In this document: one piece after another, positions 60,923 through 64,000 of the stretch | Position numbering within the stretch: the first letter of the stretch is position 1 | Layout of the letters: each line of letters begins with the position of its first letter | Source of the DNA: Nitrosomonadales bacterium | Lineage (GTDB): Bacteria > Pseudomonadota > Gammaproteobacteria > Burkholderiales > Gallionellaceae | Assembly (NCBI GenBank): GCA_016234685.1 | Contig: JACRAT010000003.1 | Span: forward strand, 1-64,000 | DNA length: 64,000 nt | Reading direction: 5' to 3' | Notes under the pieces: model-generated | Database searches by the model: none | The model's input: only the letters and a program-made list of their open reading frames with translations | What the model was told of the DNA's origin: nothing | Made by a program: the position numbers and the translations under genes

Positions 60923-62299
60923 TCAGAAGGGTAGTTGCAGATTCGGATTCGCTTCCAGCAACACGCGACGGAAATCGTTCTGAATGCGCTTCAGTGAGCT
61001 GGCATCGTCAGCCTCGAAACGCAGCACGATCACCGGTGTGGTATTGGATGAACGAGCCAGACCAAAGCCGTCGGCGTATTCCACGCGCAGGCCATCTATG
61101 GTAATTATCTCTTTTGCGTCAGTGAATTGCGCGCGTTGTTTAAGGTGAGCAACGAGCATTGCGCTCTCGCCTTCCTTTAGTTTGATGTGCAACTCTGGGG
61201 TGCTGATGGCATCCGGCAGGGCGTTCAGACTGGTGTTCGGATCGACGACTTTGCTCAGGATCTCCAGCAACCGCGCCCCGGTGTAGAGGCCGTCGTCGAA
61301 GCCGTACCAGCGTTCCTTGAAGAACACATGGCCGCTCAGTTCGCCCGCCAGCAGCGCGCCGGTTTCCTGCATCTTGGCTTTCATCAGCGAGTGTCCGGTC
61401 TTCCACAGCAGCGGCTTGCCGCCGTGTTCGCGTATCCACGAGTGCAGGTTGCGAGTGGATTTCACATCGAAGATGATCTCCGCGCCGTGATTCCGGCTCA
61501 GCACGTCGGCGGCATACAGCATCAACTGGCGATCCGGGTAGATGATCTTGCCGTCCTTGGTGACCACGCCCAGCCGGTCGCCGTCGCCGTCGAAAGCCAG
61601 ACCCAGTTCGCTATCGTTTTCTTTCAATGCGGCGATCAGATCCAGCAGATTGTGCGGTTCGGAAGGGTCGGGGTGGTGGTTGGGGAAATGACCGTCCACC
61701 TCGCAGAATAGCTCGGTGACTTCGCAGCCGAGTTGGCGATACAGCTCTCCGGCGAAATCGCCCGCCACGCCGTTGCCACAATCCACCGTGATCTTCATCG
61801 GGCGCGCTAGATGGATGTCGCCGACGATGCGCGTGAGATATTCCGGCGTGATGTCGTATCGGGCATAGCTGCCTGCGCCGTGCGTCAGATGCCCGCTTTC
61901 AATGCGGGTGCGCAATGCCTGAATGGCATCGCCGGACAGGGTTTCGTCCGCCAGCACCATTTTGATACCGTTGTAATCGGGCGGGTTGTGGCTGCCGGTG
62001 ATCATCGCCGCGCAGCCGGTCTTGAGCTGATAGGCAGCGAAATAGGCCATCGGCGTGGCGACCTGGCCGATGTCGATGACGTTGATGCCGCTGTTCTGGA
62101 TGCCGCGCGCCAGTGCTAGCGCGAATTCCGGGCCGGACAAGCGACCGTCGCGCCCGATGACGATGGTGTGCTGGCCGCGCGCCGAGGCTTCGGAGCCAAG
62201 TGCGTGGCCGACCGCCTTGACCACTTCGGCAGTCAGCGATTGGCCGACGATGCCGCGAATGTCATATACCTTGAAGATTTCCTGGGCTAACGTCTGCAT
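60923..62299 (-). CDS. algC: Phosphomannomutase / phosphoglucomutase
   Basis: Alpha-D-phosphohexomutase of 458 residues interconverting mannose-6-P/mannose-1-P and glucose-6-P/glucose-1-P for LPS and exopolysaccharide. The phosphoserine loop is AMITGSHNPPDYNGIKM, the metal loop AFDGDGDRLGVVT, and the sugar-binding loop GELSGHVFFKERWYGFDDGLY. The C-terminal phosphate loop is VLRFEADD. The N-terminus overlaps the waaF 3' end by 38 bases, indicating one transcript. Confidence 0.95.
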   Translation of the reverse strand: MQTLAQEIFKVYDIRGIVGQSLTAEVVKAVGHALGSEASARGQHTIVIGRDGRLSGPEFALALARGIQNSGINVIDIGQVATPMAYFAAYQLKTGCAAMITGSHNPPDYNGIKMVLADETLSGDAIQALRTRIESGHLTHGAGSYARYDITPEYLTRIVGDIHLARPMKITVDCGNGVAGDFAGELYRQLGCEVTELFCEVDGHFPNHHPDPSEPHNLLDLIAALKENDSELGLAFDGDGDRLGVVTKDGKIIYPDRQLMLYAADVLSRNHGAEIIFDVKSTRNLHSWIREHGGKPLLWKTGHSLMKAKMQETGALLAGELSGHVFFKERWYGFDDGLYTGARLLEILSKVVDPNTSLNALPDAISTPELHIKLKEGESAMLVAHLKQRAQFTDAKEIITIDGLRVEYADGFGLARSSNTTPVIVLRFEADDASSLKRIQNDFRRVLLEANPNLQLPF

Positions 62300-63314
62300 G
62301 TTGTTCTCCGGGGAGGGTCGGGATGTGCGGCGCTATTTTGGCCGGAGTCAGTTGTTTCATGCAGTTGAAGTGTTCCAGCGGACACTCGCGTTTGAAGCAC
62401 GGGATGCAGGGCAGGTCGAGCTGGATGACTTCGGCCTGAGCCGACAGCGGCGGGGTGAACTGCGGGCTGCTGGAACCGAAGATGGCGACCAGCTTGCGGT
62501 CGAGCGCGGCAGCTAGGTGCATCAGCCCGGAATCGTTGCTGACCACGAAGTCGGCGCAGGAGAGTAGGGCGATGGCCTCGGCCAAGTCGGTCGTGCCGCA
62601 CAGGTTGCGGCAGTTGCCGCCGGAGAGCTGTTCGATCTTGTCGGCGACGGCGCGGTCTTTGGGCGAACCGAGCAGCCACACGGCGTAGCCGCGCTGTTGC
62701 AGAGTCTGCGCCAGTTCGGCGAAGTATTCCTCCGGCCAGCGTTTGGCAGGGCCGTATTCCGCGCCGGGGCAGAATACGGCGACGGGCTGCGCCAGTGCTA
62801 GGCCATGCTTGTTGAGCGTGGCTTGGCGCAGCGCCGGATCGACGGCGAGATGCGGCGCGGGGATGGGGCGCTGGATGTCGCCGCCGCGCGCTTCGGCCAG
62901 ATAGGCGAAGCGTTCCACCATCAGCGGCAGTTTGCTTTTGTCTAGCTTGCGGGCATCATTGAGCAGGAAATAGCGGCTTTCGCCGACGAAGCCGGTGCGC
63001 AGCGGGATGCCGGCAAAGAACGCCACCAGCGCGGACTTCAGCGAGTTGGGCAGGACGATGGCTTGGTCGTAACCGTTGGCGCGCAACGATTTCCCGAGTG
63101 CGCGCCGCGCACCGAGTTGCAGCGCACCATGCGGGAAGGGGTTGATGATGACATCGCTGACCTCGGGCATCAGGCGCAGCAGTTTCTCGGTCCAGGGCGG
63201 AGCGAGTACGTCTAGCGGTGCCGTCGGATGGCGCTGCTTGAGTCGTTGCAGCATGGGCTGCATCAACATGCAATCGCCCACCCAACTAGGCGCGATGACG
63301 AGGATTTTTTGCAT
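62262..63314 (-). CDS. waaF: ADP-heptose:LPS heptosyltransferase II
   Basis: GT9 glycosyltransferase of 350 residues adding the second heptose to the LPS inner core. KILVIAPSWVGDCMLMQPML opens the chain. VFCPGAEYGPAKRWPEEYFAEL, and CADFVVSNDSGLMHLAAALDRKLVAIFGSSSPQFTPP are family signatures. DLPCIPCFKRECPLEHFNCMK is the Cys-rich C-terminal part seen in WaaF. The long overlap with algC suggests the two are translated together. It uses the product of hldE/hldD encoded earlier in this window. Confidence 0.95.
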   Translation of the reverse strand: MQKILVIAPSWVGDCMLMQPMLQRLKQRHPTAPLDVLAPPWTEKLLRLMPEVSDVIINPFPHGALQLGARRALGKSLRANGYDQAIVLPNSLKSALVAFFAGIPLRTGFVGESRYFLLNDARKLDKSKLPLMVERFAYLAEARGGDIQRPIPAPHLAVDPALRQATLNKHGLALAQPVAVFCPGAEYGPAKRWPEEYFAELAQTLQQRGYAVWLLGSPKDRAVADKIEQLSGGNCRNLCGTTDLAEAIALLSCADFVVSNDSGLMHLAAALDRKLVAIFGSSSPQFTPPLSAQAEVIQLDLPCIPCFKRECPLEHFNCMKQLTPAKIAPHIPTLPGEQHADVSPGNLQGI

Positions 63315-63366
63315 GAGAACTGGTGGCGGGTAGCAGGTGGCTGAATCAGGGCTACGCGCTATCCGC

Positions 63367-64000
63367 TCAGACGTGGGTCAGCCAGTGTGCGTACTTGTCG
63401 TTCTTGCCGCCGACGATGTCGAAGAACAGCGATTGCAGCTTCTCAGTGATCGGGCCGCGCGAACCCGAGCCGATGGTACGGGTGTCCAGCTCGCGGATCG
63501 GTGTCACTTCAGCGGCAGTGCCGGTGAAGAAGGCTTCGTCGGCGCAATACACTTCGTCGCGGGTGATGCGCTTCTCGATCAACTCGATGCCCAAGTCTTT
63601 CGCCAGCGTGATGATGGAATCGCGGGTGATGCCCTCCAAGCACGAAGTCAGGTCAGGCGTGTACAGCTTGCCCTTTTTCACGATGAAGATGTTCTCGCCA
63701 GCACCCTCGGCCACGTAGCCGTCCACGTCCAGCAGCAGCGCCTCGTCGTAGCCGTCGTGCGCCACTTCCTGATGCGCCAGGATGGAGTTGGTATAAGTGC
63801 CCACCGATTTGGAACGGCACATGTTCACGTTCACATGATGGCGGGTGAAGCTGGAAGTCTTCACGCGGATGCCGTGCGCCATGCCTTCTTCGCCTAGGTA
63901 CGCGCCCCAAGGCCAAGCAGCCACGGCGACGTGGGTGCTGATCTTGGTGGCGGCGATGCCCATCGCTTCGGAACCGTAGAACACGATGGGGCGGATGTAG
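63367..64000 (-). CDS. ilvE: Branched-chain amino acid aminotransferase, C-terminal part (cut by window edge)
   Basis: Class IV PLP aminotransferase; about 211 residues are visible and the N-terminus lies beyond 64000. [65 protein letters not shown] is the conserved core, and [29 protein letters not shown] is the C-terminal signature. It interconverts Val, Leu and Ile with their keto acids. It lies upstream of waaF on the same strand, separated by 52 bases with a G/C-rich repeat-like segment. Confidence 0.95.
   Translation of the reverse strand, partial: YIRPIVFYGSEAMGIAATKISTHVAVAAWPWGAYLGEEGMAHGIRVKTSSFTRHHVNVNMCRSKSVGTYTNSILAHQEVAHDGYDEALLLDVDGYVAEGAGENIFIVKKGKLYTPDLTSCLEGITRDSIITLAKDLGIELIEKRITRDEVYCADEAFFTGTAAEVTPIRELDTRTIGSGSRGPITEKLQSLFFDIVGGKNDKYAHWLTHV

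Overview
This window looks like a chromosomal segment of a betaproteobacterium, most likely in the Nitrosomonadales / Gallionellaceae neighbourhood. That is inferred from gene order and protein character; no database was consulted. The order gph-ubiG-ompA / gyrA-serC-pheA-hisC-aroF-tyrA-aroA-cmk-rpsA-ihfB-lapA-lapB-pyrF-hldE-hldD, then tig-clpP-clpX-lon, is a familiar betaproteobacterial backbone. No rRNA, CRISPR array, prophage or intact insertion sequence was seen.

Layout. (1) 1-1550: N-terminal scrap of a minus-strand gene, a periplasmic cytochrome c with its terminator, and a small graveyard of two decayed transposases (IS110-like and IS1595-like). (2) 1552-3691: gph, ubiG and an OmpA-domain protein on the minus strand. 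(3) 3888-18996: a long plus-strand run holding gyrA, the serine/aromatic amino acid genes (ending in a fused aroA-cmk), rpsA, ihfB, lapAB and pyrF. A SAM methyltransferase of different character sits between pheA and hisC. (4) 18999-22819: a DNA-modification island between pyrF and hldE: a Type III-like Mod methyltransferase, a complete YhcG/DUF1016 nuclease, a broken second DUF1016 gene, and only the C-terminal nuclease end of a Type III Res subunit. (5) 22871-24964: heptose genes hldE1 and hldD, with a duplicated 5' end of hldD between them. (6) 25156-30852: tig-clpP-clpX-lon with a perfect 26-bp palindrome before lon. (7) 30917-34529: rmuC, nadE, glnB. (8) 34654-41487, minus strand: parC, parE, tRNA-Ser(GCU), lysC, ylqF. 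(9) 41589-47269: class I fumarase, 4.5S SRP RNA, a PagL-like deacylase, dnaX-ybaB-recR, rluB-like. (10) 47394-50485: a promoter, a foldable 5' leader, an outer-membrane-type protein, a secreted CotH-family protein and a terminator. (11) 50536-58951: RNA methyltransferases, truncated haemoglobin, alkD, thioredoxin, rsuA, mutY, an unknown Cys-containing membrane protein, alaS. (12) 59120-64000: diguanylate cyclase, phosphomannomutase/phosphoglucomutase, waaF and the C-terminal part of ilvE.

The main unexpected signal is a family of G/C-rich palindromic repeats (CCCTCACCC...CTCTCCC...GGGAGAGGG...) sitting in frame inside essential or large genes: the EPSP synthase half of aroA-cmk, the mod methyltransferase and alaS. 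A relative forms the 3' end of hldE. The host proteins carry low-complexity Pro/Gly/Ser/Arg inserts as a result. A second, unrelated repeat remnant (CTTCGACAGGCTCAGCA) is also in frame in mod. The second signal is the OM-barrel/CotH operon with its promoter and structured leader RNA. The third is the eroded Type III island, which has kept the methyltransferase and YhcG nuclease but lost the Res helicase.
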